This document shows, in pieces, positions 51,228 through 63,420 of a stretch of 64,000 nt of DNA. Source of the stretch: Eulemur rufifrons. Taxonomy: Eukaryota > Chordata > Mammalia > Primates > Lemuridae. Location: the NCBI RefSeq assembly GCF_041146395.1, contig NC_090989.1, positions 253,570,843-253,634,842 of the forward strand, read 5' to 3'. Within the stretch, counting starts at the first letter, position 1. Each line of letters opens with the position of its first letter. The position numbers were made by a program, and so were the translations under genes. The notes beneath the pieces were generated by a model. It had not been told where the DNA came from and made no database searches. It saw nothing but the letters and a program-made list of their open reading frames with translations.

Positions 51228-51800
51228 GAGTTCTGGATTTAGACAAGACTTGAGTTTGAATCCCAGCTCTACTACTTCCCAGCTATGTTATTTAGAGCAA
51301 ATCACTTGACCTCTCCAAGTCTCAATTTCCACACTAGTGAAATGGGGCTAATATCAATACCTCCCTTACACAGTCCTTTGAGGCTGGGTGAAAGACAATC
51401 TATCTGGGCCGGGTGCGGTGGCTCACGCCTGTAATCCTAGCACTCTGGGAGGCCGAGGCGGGTGGATCGCTCGAGGTCAGGAGTTCGAGACCAGCCTGAG
51501 CAAGAGCGAGACCCCGTCTCTACTAAAAATAGAAAGAAATTATATGGACAACTAAAAATCTATATAGAAAAAATTAGCCGGGCATAGTGGCACATGCCTG
51601 TAGTCCCAGCTACTCGGGAGGCTGAGGCGGTAGGATCGCTTAAGCCCAGGAGTTTGAGGTTGCTGTGAGCTAAGCTGACGCCACGGCACTCACTCTAGCC
51701 TGGGCAACAAAGTGAGACTCTGTCTCGACAAAAAAAAAAAAGACAATCTATCTGAAGTGAGTAGGGAGGGCCTGTTACACAGTAGGCTCTCAGTGAATGA
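51228..51800 (+). repeat. MIR SINE split by a young Alu
   Basis: 'gagtttgaatcccagctcta' and 'caatttccacactagtgaaa' precede the Alu. 'ttacacagtaggctctcagt' follows it, completing the MIR. Confidence 0.7.
51407..51740 (+). mobile_element. Alu SINE, young lemur type
   Basis: Near-consensus Alu with 'gccgggtgcggtggctcacg' and an intact linker insert. The target duplication 'agacaatctatctg' is perfect on both sides, indicating a recent insertion. Confidence 0.94.
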
Positions 51801-52215
51801 AAAGTAATTGAAAGGCAACTGTTAAAAGGACAAAATGGCCAGTTAGTTCTTAGAGGCTCTAGGAGCTACTAAGAAACTGGGAAAAAAGAAAGGAAGTAGC
51901 ACCTGTCTTTGCAATGGGAAGGATAGGGATGCGTAATATGTGCCACTCGCCCAGTCCTGCTACAGAATATCCCCTATCTTGTCTGCTCTCTGCAGCAGAT
52001 TTCTGTTTTGTCCTTGCCCCTCATCCCAATTTAGCTGCTCACTGTTGATGTAGCACCACCACTGCCCTGGGGAAAACAGGTGCTTCCTTTCTCAAATAAA
52101 TGGTCTCTTTGGAACATTCTCTGTAAGAGAGGCTTCAGGATATTTGTACACGCTGCCACCCATGATTTCAAGAAGTCAGGACCAGAGACAGTTTTCAAGT
52201 GGAAAGAGAAATGCT

Positions 52216-52217
52216 AC

Positions 52218-52245
<28 letters not shown>
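52216..52245. repeat. (GT)n microsatellite
   Basis: About 14 uninterrupted TG units. Confidence 0.9.
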
Positions 52246-52248
<3 letters not shown>

Positions 52249-53761
52249 CGGGTATGTGGGTAGAGATTCGGAGACCTGGATCCTAAATAGACACAGCTCT
52301 GCCTCTGCTAGGTGACTCTTGGCAAGTCTTTTCCTTCTTGACTTCAGTTTCCCCATCATGGCAATAGGAGACCGGATCTCATGATTTCTAAGGTCTTCTA
52401 AATGAGAATTCTCCATGTAAAGGCATGGGGCATGTGTATATACACTACTTTCCTTAGTCAGAAATCTAAATATCCTTGGGACCCCTGAAGCTCTTTATAC
52501 CTGCCTTAATGTCATGGAGCACCACCAGTTATATGGGGTCATGACATGGTTTTTCCACTGAACTAACAGCTGGTGGATCCCAATCTGGTTCTTGGTTTTC
52601 TAGTGCCTACATGTTTACTGGATGCTTTGCTGTCTGCCAGGCACTGTGTCAGTTGGTGAAAATACAAAGATAAAATGTCATAGCTTCTGCCTTCAGGGAG
52701 TCCACAGTCCAGCTGGCAGACAACTTTAAGACAAATACGATATAATTGCCTTGACGGAGGTTTGTCTAAAGTGTAGGGATTAAAGGGAAAGGAACGCCTG
52801 TTCTGTCTGGCTGAGTTGTAAGGTTTCCCTGAAGACTCAGGACTTCAGTAGAGTAAGTAGAATAAATGTACGTTTGAAGGACAGGGAGGACTTTACAGGC
52901 AGTGAGAGTGTCCTCTGGAAAGGCACGGATGTGGGAGAGGATAGTTATGTTCTAGCAACTGCTCAGGATTCAGCATGGCAGTAAACAGGTGGGCAGATGC
53001 CAGCTCATGAAGTGCCTTTTATGCCATTCAAAGACTCTAGGCTTTAATATATAACCTAAAGGGGGTGACTAAAGCACTTTGAACATGGGAAAGCAGTAAA
53101 TGTTCATTGAATGCATGAGCTACAGTGGGAAGATGGGGCACAGTAGTACAGTCATGCATTGCTTCACAACAGGGATATGTACTGAGAAGTGCATCACTAG
53201 GCCATTTCATTGTTGTGCAAACATCATAGAGTGGACTTACACAAACTCAGGTAGTATAGCCTATTATACTCCTAGGCTATATGGTCTAGCCCAGGGGTGG
53301 GGAACCTGTGGCCTAAATGCCAACATGTGGCCTTCTAAGTCCTTAAGTGCAGCCTTTTGATTGAATCCAAATTTTACAAAACAAATCCTTTTACTTTTAT
53401 TGATACATTTTTTTCATCTTCTATGTTTCTACTTTATTTTTTAAATGAACTTATTTAAAATACCAAAGAATAAAATAATTTTCAATGAAATAATCCTCTC
53501 AGATTGACCAGCACAATTAGAACATTAGTAAGCCATGAGGGCTAAATTGAAGGCTGCTACACTCATGATTCAGTTCTAACTTCTTACACCTAACTGGCAT
53601 CAGTACCTCAGGAGGCTGGTCGGTGAGAGTTTATGGGGGTTGAGTATGCCAGTCTGTTATCAGGTTTTGACAGTGGTGCTGTGTTTCTGTTTGAAGTGGA
53701 TTTTGTGAATAGTTGCACCGCTTGACAGTATTTTTTAATTCTATCTGCTTAATAGCCCATC

Positions 53762-55526
53762 ATGTCAAAGAAGACCAAGAGAATGCTAAAGGAAGAAAAC
53801 AGATTTTTTTAATGATGATTGGGAATTGCAATATTATCTTACTTCTGCTAAAGATAAGATGATTTGCTTGCTTTGTGATACTGCCATATCAACATTAAAG
53901 AAATTGAATGCTCATGAGCATTACAACACTCATAAGGACCACAAATATTTTAAATTAGAAGGAAAGACGTGAAAGGTTGTATTGCAGAAACTAAAAGATG
54001 AAAAGCAAAGATAATTTTTTCAAGCAGCAAGAAGGCCTGGAAATAATGCCACTGAAGCAACTTATAACATAGCTTATATACCTGGGAAAAAAGGGAAGCC
54101 ATTCAGTGATGTAGAAATTGTGAAGGAATGCATTGTCCAAGTTGTTGGATGCTTAGACCCTGATAACATTTCAAAGTACAAACAACTGCCTCTTTCAAGG
54201 AGAATCATAACTGATCAGCAGCACGAATTAGCCTTCAACTTAAGGGAACAACTTCATGCAATACTTCAAAAGAAAAATATATATTATTCAATTGCTTTGG
54301 ATGAATCAACTGATATTACTGACTTAGCGCAGGTTTTATACTTTATTCGGGTCATAACAGAAGATTTTCTTTGCTGTGAAGAGTTACTTGCTTTGGGCAC
54401 TCTTGCAATCAGAACACGGGGAATAGATGTCTTCAACAACTTTTAAGATAAATGTTGTGGGAGAGAGTGGGTGAGCGGGTGAGTGGGTGAGTGAGTGAGC
54501 AAAAAAGAAAAGAAAGAAAAAAGATAAATGTTGTGAAGTTGGACTAAATTTGGTAAGTTTAATGAGTGTATGTACAGACAGTGCACCTTCCATGACAGGA
54601 AAATATGAAGGGTTTATTTCTTGCACAGATAAAAAAATATTAACATATCCAGATGCTTTCATTTCAAAATCTCTGTGCTAAAGCTACTATCTTAAGTGAC
54701 ACTTTGCAATAAGTTATGTTTTGTTAACTATATTTGTGCAAATGCAACATGGCATCATTAGTTTCCTAACATGCTAAAGTTAAATAATGAGATATTCAGT
54801 GTGGATTTACAAAGAACAGAATCAGCAATGTGAATTATTGGAAAAAGATTTCTATAGGAATACAGCATTTTTGTGTGATATCTTGTCAAAGCAAAATGAC
54901 TTGAATATTTCTTTCCAAGGTAAAACTAAGTCTATATATGATATGTGGCAAGAAATCCAAGCATTTCCAAAAAAGCTACCTTTTTTCAAGACACTTCTTC
55001 TTTAAAAGGAAATTTTGGATGAACATTTTCCCCAGTGAGCAATGGTCATTGATGAACAGGATATATGTGAATCATGTGAAGAATACACAGCTGTTTTAGA
55101 CCTATTAATTGGAGAATACAATTAAAGATTCACTGACTTTGAGAATCATGACATACTCAAGTCAGCATTTCAGCCTCACCTAGTTGATATCACCAAGGCA
55201 CTAAACAATTACAGATGGAATTGACTGAGCTCTCAGTAGATGAAATTTTAAAGTCATTGTTTGATGCTAAGAAAGATTCAATTGAAATATGGAAAAATGC
55301 AGAATACCTACACCTTTGGCAACATGTCCAAAAAATGCTTTCTTGCTTTTCAACCACTTACTGCTGTGAATCTGCATTCTCCTACACAACACAAATCAAG
55401 ATGCCCTTAAGGTCACAAATGACTGATATCCATCCAGAGGATCAACAAACTGCAGACCTCCAAGCTGCAACCATATATTCAAATGCTTTCCAACAAAAGC
55501 AGACACAACAGTCATTAAAAAGTTAA
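53762..55526 (+). pseudogene. hAT transposase pseudogene (BED-like zinc finger, catalytic core, dimerisation domain)
   Basis: The reading starts MSKKTKRMLKEENRFF, then a one-base slip in a T7 run breaks it. Next comes a BED-like finger (CLLCDTA ... HEHYNTHKDH), then in-frame TGA and TAA stops near 53,970-54,015. An open piece, 54,120-54,446, holds the catalytic-region motif ALDESTDITD. CTDSAPSMTG is at 54,571-54,600. 54,787-55,005 is further transposase core. 55,215-55,526 is the hAT C-terminal dimerisation domain (STTYCCESAFS). It resembles transposases related to the domesticated GTF2IRD2, ZBED and FAM200 genes. Several stops, shifts and a 61-bp insertion show that it is dead. Confidence 0.85.
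54460..54520 (+). mobile_element. 61-bp A-tailed retro-insert within the hAT gene
   Basis: A (GTGAGTGG)-like repeat of 41 bp followed by an A-rich tail lies between two perfect copies of 'aagataaatgttgtg' (54,445-54,459 and 54,521-54,535). The pre-insertion site TTTT/AAGATA fits the L1 endonuclease target. The source sequence is not recognised. Confidence 0.75.
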
Positions 55527-55900
55527 CTTTAAAATTAACAAATAGTTTCCATTTTTTGAAATTATTAGGTACGTAGCAGTTAGATTTTTACAGAATGATG
55601 TGCATTTTTAAGTATATCTAATTGAAGTTTTTTGAATACTGACTTATTTGATTACAACTAAATTAATTCAGTCTTCCAACATCAAAAGCTTCCCCAACCC
55701 CGGTATAGCTTATTGCTCCTAAACTACAAATCTGTACAGCATGTTATTGTTCTGAATATTGTAGGTAATTGTAACACAATGGTATTTGTGTCTCTAAACA
55801 TATAAAAGGTACAGTAAAAATACATATAGTAATCTTATGGGAAGTCGTGTCTATATGTGGTCTGTTGTAGACTAAAACATCATTATGCAGCACATGACTG

Positions 55901-56955
55901 TACTTCCTAAACTTGTGGCCTTCAGGCAAGTTTTACTTAGCCTCTGAGTCCGTTTGCTTTTTTTTTTTTTTTTGGTGAAGTGGGCATTTAAAAATTCAAC
56001 CTCAAAGTGTCAGTGAAATTTAAAAGATATTATACATAATACACATACAGGAGAATCCCGGCACTTAATAAAAGCTCAAAAAATTTTTAAAAGATATTTG
56101 TTTTATACAATACACATTACCTAAACAAACAATACAGTAATCTGTGACCCACTTGTATGTCTCTTTTCTTATCTGCAAAATGGATTCTCTAATTTTACCT
56201 TTTCATAGTACTCTGTTTTCCTTCCCAGCACTTGTTTTAATTAATGTTAATTAAATTTTCTAATGATTTTCATGACAAAACTCATAAGACTATAACCGTT
56301 TTCCAAAGCTAGACTCTTGGCTCTATGAGACCAGTGACTTTAAAAAATTTCCAGCTGATTCGCACTTTCTAGCATTGCCTGGCTCTTAACATTCAATAAA
56401 TGTTGGTGAGAAGAATCAAAGTCAAACTTATCAAAGTTCATCTTTCAGGAGTGTTCTGAGGGGCCAATGAATTGGTGAAATGTTTCCTTACGAGAAAAGA
56501 AAAATGGCTAAGGGCAGTCTGAGCTACGTGACATATGCAAAATTTATCAGGCCCAGAGAGACAAAGAGTGTGGGACTTCACCTAAGCCAGAGGGAAATGG
56601 CTTAAAGGCATTGTTTTTCTTTTTTCCCAGTAGCTGCCTCACCCTTTATCTCAAGGTCCTAGAATTTGTGACACAAAGAAACATGAGTGCCAATCAACAG
56701 GTAGTTATTGCAATTTGGTAAACAACTAGGAACTGCTTCTTATTTTTCCCTTTAAAAAGTTACTTGTAAATGCTGCTAACCAGATCGTATATTAAGGGCA
56801 ACTTGAGTCTACACTTACAGGTTGCATTCCTCAAACTTGGCTGGAATAAACGCTCTACTTATATTAATTTTGCCTCAGTTTTTCTTTTAGGTTGACAGTC
56901 ATTTGTAAAGTTGTACAGGTGGGCTTACTATGACTAAGTATTAAATTAAGAGTGA
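55901..56955. other. Intergenic interval
   Basis: Mainly AT-rich sequence with a T16 run near 55,958. Nothing coding is recognised. 56,040-56,100 resembles the end of an old repeat ('cacttaataaaagctcaaa'). Confidence 0.45.
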
Positions 56956-57375
<420 letters not shown>

Positions 57376-57489
57376 TTAGCAAGAGCGCAGCTCCTCAATG
57401 TTCACAAGAGTTAAGTTTGTTGCACCGGTATTCCAAAAACACAGGCGGAAGCGCCCAGTGTGAACTATGTTCAACTTCAACCTACAAGG

Positions 57490-58480
57490 TGGACCAGCCT
57501 AAAGTCACCTCGCGCACGGGAGAAGCTAGAAGCCAGGCGGTCCCAAAGAGGCTCTTCTCTCTCTCATGCCCCCAGGGTCCGCCGGCCAAGCCCCCTGCCC
57601 CGCGGCCCTCATCACCCACCCAGCATCGGCTAGTTTCAGGGCCACGTGTCACAGGGGGGACGTCTCCCGAAAGCTACTGAAGAGAAGGCGAGACCAGCCG
57701 GAGACTCGTTCAGCGTCATCATGGGAGTTGTAGTTTTTCTCGCGGGCGCAGAGAGCTCGAATTCTCCCTGCTTTTGCCCGGCCATTAGCATCTCTTTCAT
57801 GAAAGTCACTCAAACAACGTATGCCCCCAAATAGATGCAGCCTAGATATCTTCAAAAGAAGGTGTGAGTGGGAAAGAGCAAAGCAAGGAAGACAAACCAA
57901 AAGAGTATTGGCGAGGAAGAGAAAGGGTTAACAGTTGTTACGCATGCGCACAGGAGGGCCAGCGGGAGGGCGGGGACCGAAAGACGACTCTGGGACCTTG
58001 TGTTTTCCCCGGAAGTGCCTTCCCTCCTCCCGAGTCTGCACGGACGCAGCTTCCTTACCTCACTTGTCTTCGCCCCTCCCCGTCCCTCTACGCGTTTTGG
58101 ATCCTGGTTGGTGCTTCCTGGTTGCAGCCGCGGCAGTGAGTATGTGTGTGACGGACCCCGAGCCGCCTGCGGCCGGGGGAGCCCTGCCTACCCTCCGCCT
58201 CGCCGGCCGGGCAGTGGAACTAGCGCCTGCCCCCTCGCCGGCCTCTGCGTCCCCGTCCGTCCTCCACTCGTGGCGGGGAGCAGCTCGTGGCCCCTCAGCC
58301 TCACGCCGCCCCTTGCGGCTTGGCCGTCTGGATGGGGTCCGCATCTCCCTGCTTCTCCAAGGCCCGAGGCCGTGGTTAAAGAGGGGCTGGAAGTCCACAG
58401 CCTCGATCGGGGTGGTGTTTCTGCCTGTTTTACCTTCTTGTAAGGTTTCACGCGGAGGTCCCGCCGCGCCGAAAGGGAGT
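57490..58480. promoter_or_regulatory. ZCCHC7: ZCCHC7 CpG-island promoter
   Basis: A GC-rich, CG-dense block surrounds the non-coding first exon. It has a ZNF143-type motif (inverted ACTACAACTCCCA, 57,722-57,734), an NRF1-like site CGCATGCGCA (57,941-57,950), and an ETS/GABP site CCGGAAGTG (58,009-58,017). There is no TATA box. This is a housekeeping promoter pattern. Overlapping open frames (57,868-58,443 and others) look spurious. Confidence 0.8.
58020..58135 (+). other. ZCCHC7: ZCCHC7 non-coding exon 1 (approximate)
   Basis: The donor GTGAGTATGT at 58,136 closes a GC-rich segment downstream of the ETS site. The start is not defined in sequence; about 58,020-58,080 is my estimate from motif positions. 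The next recognised exon has its acceptor at 62,791-62,792, giving an intron of about 4.66 kb. Confidence 0.5.
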
Positions 58481-61400
58481 CTTTGAGGACCTAGTAGTCC
58501 TGGGCCAACTTTTGCCTTTTCTGTCAGAAGCTGCAGCTGTGGGACCAGAATTACTAAGGGAGCTGTGTCCTTCCCTGACGTAAAACAAGGAGACACGAGC
58601 TCTGTTTACTAAGATTCTCTGTATCCTTCACATTCCGTGAGCCCACAGCTGCCTTCAACTTCAGGGGAGAGCTGCCGGTGCAGTGGGGAAACTGGCTGGG
58701 AGGCAGCAGGCCTGGGGTAGACACGGCCACCCCACTGACTCGCCGGTGACCCTGGAAATCTCTTATTTAGGCTGAATTTACGATTGTTTTAGGTTACAGG
58801 GTTGAATTAGGAGATCTTTGAGGGCTTTTCTTTTTAAAGCTCAGTGAATAAGTTTCTCTGAGCCCGTTTCTCCAGATATAAAATGAGCGTTTAATTTGAT
58901 GACTCTTTCAGGACCCTTCAAAAGCTCTTGACTTTGTTGTTTTGAGTACTTAGGCTGTCACATCCATAGACTTTTAATTGGATTGTGTATATTTAGGATA
59001 GTACCATGCTTTGGGGATAGTTTAGCCTTGCTTTCAAGAGAATCTGAGGGCGTGGAAAGACCTGAGGAAGAATTGGAGCTGGGGATTATCTGATAGCTCC
59101 AAGGGTAAGAGAGTGCATGGTAGAAGGAAAAGGGCTGAGGAAAGATGAAGGAAGTGTTTCCAGATAGGGTTAGTTGTCATAAAAAGCATGTATGTGTCTC
59201 AAGAACAGCTGGGACTTACGTGACTAAATTTAGCATAATTTTCTGCCACCAAGATACTGTATTCTGTCTTCCTCTCTTTTGTGACCTTTGTTTCACCCAC
59301 TTGGTGTCTCTATCCCAGCCAGATTTGATTCCAAGTGGCAGCCACATTTGAAGAATGGACAGAAATTTTAACCCTATAGTCAATTGTTTTTCAACTGTCC
59401 CTGTCAGGGCAGCTCAAGAGTTAATAAGAAATTTAAGTTGAAAATAAACTACATATTAATCACATTCTAATGAAAATTGGATTTAAAATGAAATTGTGGA
59501 TTTAAGTCTGCCTAAGGTGATGCCTATGTCATCAGGAAGGAACATCTAGGTTAAAAGTGCTTTGAAAGGAAATAAGACCAAAATGTCCAGAATGACCAGT
59601 AGGTAGACTGTTAGAGCAGAAGGATTGGCTTTAAAGATTGTATTAAATAAATTCTGAAAGCTTAAATAAGTCTTAAGTTGTCTAGTTTGAAAAAACTCAG
59701 TGAATTTTTGAATGGTGAGAACCTCTGTAGTTATTCTCTGTAGCTCTTTTATGTTTAAGCTATTTTAATTCTTTGGGTAAATTTCATTCCTATGATATTT
59801 TAAGTTCTTATATAGGAAACATCTTTTTTGGTCATGGGATTGATAGTCTTTGAGTACCAATTTGGAAGATTCTTGGATGGTAAACTGAAAAATTTAAATA
59901 TATGCTTTTCCTTCCAATTAAAATCCGTCTTTTATAGTTTTCATACTCCACTGGGACATAAAATGGATATTTGTGAGGTAAATTTAAGTGTTAGAATCAA
60001 TGTAAGTACAGCAGTGGAGGAAATTTTTTTAAAATCTTAATTTAAAATTATTTATTTTGAAAATTTTGTTTTAAAATTTTAGTGAAAACTCAACTGAGTC
60101 AGAAATGTGAATCAGTTCTAGCTGTGTTTTTAACCAGCTGCAAAACCTTGGATAGGCCTAATCTTTTTGTACCTCAGTTTCCTGATAGGTAGCTTGAGGA
60201 GTCTGTGTATGATAATCTGATTTTGTTATCCAGTTAAGTGTGCTTGGGAATTGTGTATAGGATCAAAAAGCTGAGAAAGCCTTCTGAGTCAAAGTGTGTG
60301 TGTGGACAATAAAATATATATTGTCTGAGTATACGCTTAAAAAAGAAGTAAATTAAATGCATTTGAATGTAATTAATGCAGTAACATAAACCAAAACAGC
60401 CTCAGGCAAACCTTAACCCTGGCACATAAAAGAGCATGTTATAGGGAGCACAATTTTCAAGTACAGAGGCAAGGTACAAAATCCTCTTAAAGGCCATAGG
60501 GGCTAAATTGTTAAATTCATTTTTCTACATTTCAGGGGAAGAGATAAATCCTTAGACCCAAGGAAGTCAGTTTTTATTATGGTTCTGTAGTTTATTTTTG
60601 GCATACATTCACAGGTGTGCCTATGGCTCTATTCTTAATCCCTTTCCTTTGGGATGGCTCCAAGAGTAGTACAAATTTGTAACTCTGTAATTTAGCTCTT
60701 TAATTTTTTCTGTGTTGCACTGGAATTATGTTTTATCTTAAGTTCACACTGGATCCTCAGGATGGATCCAGTGAGGATTTTGAAGGAAGCATAATTCCTT
60801 TGACTTCTTTTAGAATTAATTTACCTATTAAATAAAAGGAAAGGATTCATCTTTTATTTGAATTCCTCTCAGGCTAACATTTCAATATAAACTGATAAAT
60901 GCCATGAGCATTGTTATTCAGACAGCCACATTCAACTTGTATTATAATAACAGCATAGCAACCTGAAGGACAGTTCAACAAAGGAACAGGTATATTGTAC
61001 CTTTTAGAAGAAAAAAGGCATTAAAAGTTGGTTTCTTTATTTTTGGAAACAAAAACTCCAGCATGAGTGTAGTGCATTTTTGGCTCTTGTTCATTTGATT
61101 CTTGGGGTCAGTGGTTCTATTACCAAAACTGCCATCACAACACCCTGACATTTTGGGCACAGGTTTGGGAAACCAAAAAAATGACTATTCTTTCTCAATT
61201 ATACCTGTGTAGCTAAAAGTGGAAAAAAAGAATAAATTGGTATTGTTATTCTTTCTAGGCTGTCCCTGATTTTTGAACAAACATAACTTATTTTTCCAGA
61301 GCTTTCATTTTGACCAATATTCCATCAGTATCTAATTGGAACATCTGCTGTATAGATTTTTGATTGGTGATATGAGAATTTAAGACTTTGGAATAGTTGA

Positions 61401-62792
61401 AGACAATTGAGAAATTTACCCCATCATAATTTCTGTATTTTAAACACATGTTAAACTTATCAGGGCTGAAGAACAAATGCCTGATGATCTAATTCACTTA
61501 TTTGTTCATTCACTAATTCAAGAAGCATTTATAGATGTGCCCCTAAATGCTAGTTACTCTGCTTGGCTTTGGTGTTCCATTGTTTTAACAGAGTAGGTAT
61601 AGTTCCTGCCCTCCTAGGGTTTGATCTTTGCTTCTGGGAGATTTACTTTGAATAAGTAATTGGAAATGTGATGAGTGTTTTGAAATGAAAAGTGCTATGG
61701 AAGCCTATAAAAGGGGCATTTAATTTAGTCTGGTGGGGGAGTGATGTTTATGCTGAGTTGAAGCCTGAGAAGGATTTAATTCACAGTAGAAAGTAAAGTA
61801 TTTCACTTTATGCCTTTATTCCCAAAGCTGGGAGTTTTGCCTCAGTTTTAGGTCTTAATTATGAAGTTTGTATTTCATATACATTTTTATAACTAGCATG
61901 GAAGTAGGCAGATTTTTCAAATATTTTTATGTATTCTTTTGGCCAAGGATCCTAAGGCCATGAGATTAATTTGTTAATTGAGAATAAACATCTACACCCA
62001 AACAATAAATGTGATAATTGTTTCCTATTGTGGCTTTTAGTCATAGTTGAAGTAATATTCCTGTATGAGAATGCATACCTGAAAGATGAGATAGAGAACC
62101 AGAACCAAGGAAAAAAATGAAGGCTGAATGGAAAACTGAGAGCTGCTGAAAATCATTTTGCAGTTTTTAACATTTTGGAGAACAAGTGTTTGGCATCAAG
62201 CAGTGGATCTCAACCTGCTTTTCCTTTCTAATATACCTTAGAAATATGATACAGTCATGTGCTCCATAATGATGTTTTGGTCATCAGTGGACCACATACA
62301 TGGCAGTGGTCCCATAAGATTATAATTCCATATTTTTACTATACTTTTTCTATGTTTAGATACACAAATAGTTGCCATTGTGTTACAGTTGCCTACAGTA
62401 TTCAGTACAATAACATGCTGTACAGGTTTGTAACCCAGGAGCAATAGGCTATATACCATCTAGGTTTGTGTAAGTCCACTCTATGATCCCACAATGATGA
62501 AATCGCCTAACAACATAATTCTCAGAATGTATCGCCATTATTAAGCAGCACATAGCTGTGTTTCCATTAATAACTATAACTTGATTTGTCGGTAGTTATT
62601 CTCATTTGGGAAGGGTGGGCATTATTACAGTAGGTCATAACAGGATTTAGAAATCCCTGGAAAAAAGTTAATGTGTTTGAGAATAGCGATGGCCTTCACA
62701 TAGAAGTTGGCTCTAAGGGGTGATACTGTATACTAAATAGGAATGATATGAACTTTTATAATACATTCTTTATATGACTTTCTCTTTTACAG
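58136..62792 (+). other. ZCCHC7: ZCCHC7 intron 1
   Basis: AT-rich intronic DNA with no Alu. It holds a MIR near 60,095-60,210, an L2-like stretch near 61,490-61,690 and a Tigger MITE at 62,252-62,560. It ends with the pyrimidine-rich acceptor 'ctttctcttttacag'. Confidence 0.75.
62252..62560. mobile_element. Tigger-type MITE, second copy
   Basis: 'cagtcatgtgctccataatg' at one end and 'gcagcacatagctgtg' at the other. The interior 'tgttacagttgcctacagta' is the reverse complement of sequence in the 53-56 kb copy. TA lies at 62,250-62,251. It is not interrupted by other elements. Confidence 0.78.
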
Positions 62793-62813
62793 CATCGAGG
62801 TTACCGACTTTCC

Positions 62814-63420
62814 ATGATGTTTGGTGGCTACGAGACTGTAGAAGCATATGAAGATGACCTTTATCGTGAAGAGTCATCTAGTGAACTGAGTGTTGATAGT
62901 GAGGTGGAATTTCAGCTATACAGCCAAGTTCATTATGCCCAAGATCTTGGTAACATTATTGAGGAGGAAGAAAGTGAAGAAGAGAACGCTGGGAATTCTG
63001 AATCATCAACTTCTAAACCAAATCAGAACTTAATTGTCCTTTCAGATAGTGAGGCCATCCAGCTATCAGATGGGTCAGAGGTCATCACTTTGTCTGATGA
63101 AGATAGTATTTACAAATGTAAAGGAAAGAATGTTAGAGTGGAAGCTCAAGAAAAGGCCCGAGGTCCTTCTGCTGCTCTTCATTCTAATGAGTTGGCTAAG
63201 AAGGAATGTGAGAGGGATATTGAGAAAACTAAACCTAGAGAGAGATCAAGTGTAATCCGAGAGGTCATGATTATAGAAGTCAGTTCAAGTGATGAGGAAG
63301 AGAGCACTATTTCGGAAAGTGATAATGTGGAAAGCTGGATGCTACTGGGAAGTGAAGACGATGATAAGGATGATGATATCCTTCTCAACCTTGTGGGATG
63401 TGAAGACTCTGTTCCTGAAG
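62814..63420 (+). CDS. ZCCHC7: ZCCHC7, first coding exon (N-terminal acidic region)
   Basis: ZCCHC7 is the vertebrate counterpart of yeast Air1/Air2, the zinc-knuckle RNA-binding subunit of the nucleolar TRAMP complex (with MTR4 and a TENT4 poly(A) polymerase) that feeds aberrant RNA to the exosome. The exon starts at 62,793 after the acceptor. Coding begins [19 protein letters not shown] and ends PEG split over the donor GTTAGT at 63,421 (phase 1). 202 codons are present. They are rich in Glu, Asp and Ser, with SUMO-interaction-like motifs LIVLSDSE (73-80), VITLSDED (90-97) and [12 protein letters not shown] (152-163). The CCHC knuckles are encoded in later exons outside the window. There are two tandem ATGs; the second (62,817) has the better A at -3. 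The frame is intact and the match to the human protein is close throughout. Confidence 0.97.

Larger units (their letters stand above)
53292..55702 (+). mobile_element. Fossil autonomous hAT transposon inside the Tigger MITE
   Basis: Ends 'caggggtggggaacct' and, inverted, 'cggggttggggaagct' are imperfect terminal repeats. The flanks 'gtctagcc' and 'gtatagct' are an aged 8-bp target duplication of hAT type. It is 2,411 bp long and carries a broken transposase gene, which is long enough for a once-autonomous copy. Confidence 0.85.
53149..55900. mobile_element. Tigger-type MITE interrupted by a hAT transposon
   Basis: Left piece 53,149-53,291 starts 'cagtcatgcattgcttcaca'. Right piece 55,703-55,900 ends 'gcagcacatgactg'. 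TA dinucleotides flank both ends. Together they make about 340 bp of a non-autonomous Tigger family. A related copy in opposite orientation lies at 62,252-62,560. The intervening 2.4 kb is a hAT element. Confidence 0.82.

Noticed and set aside
54787..55526. Possible domesticated transposase gene
   Set aside because: The frames are broken by stops, a frameshift and a retro-insert, and the terminal repeats are still attached; it reads as a dead transposon.
57868..58443. 191-codon frame across ZCCHC7 exon 1 and intron 1
   Set aside because: Crosses the recognised donor, lies in a CpG island, and has competing frames. The real ZCCHC7 start is at 62,814.
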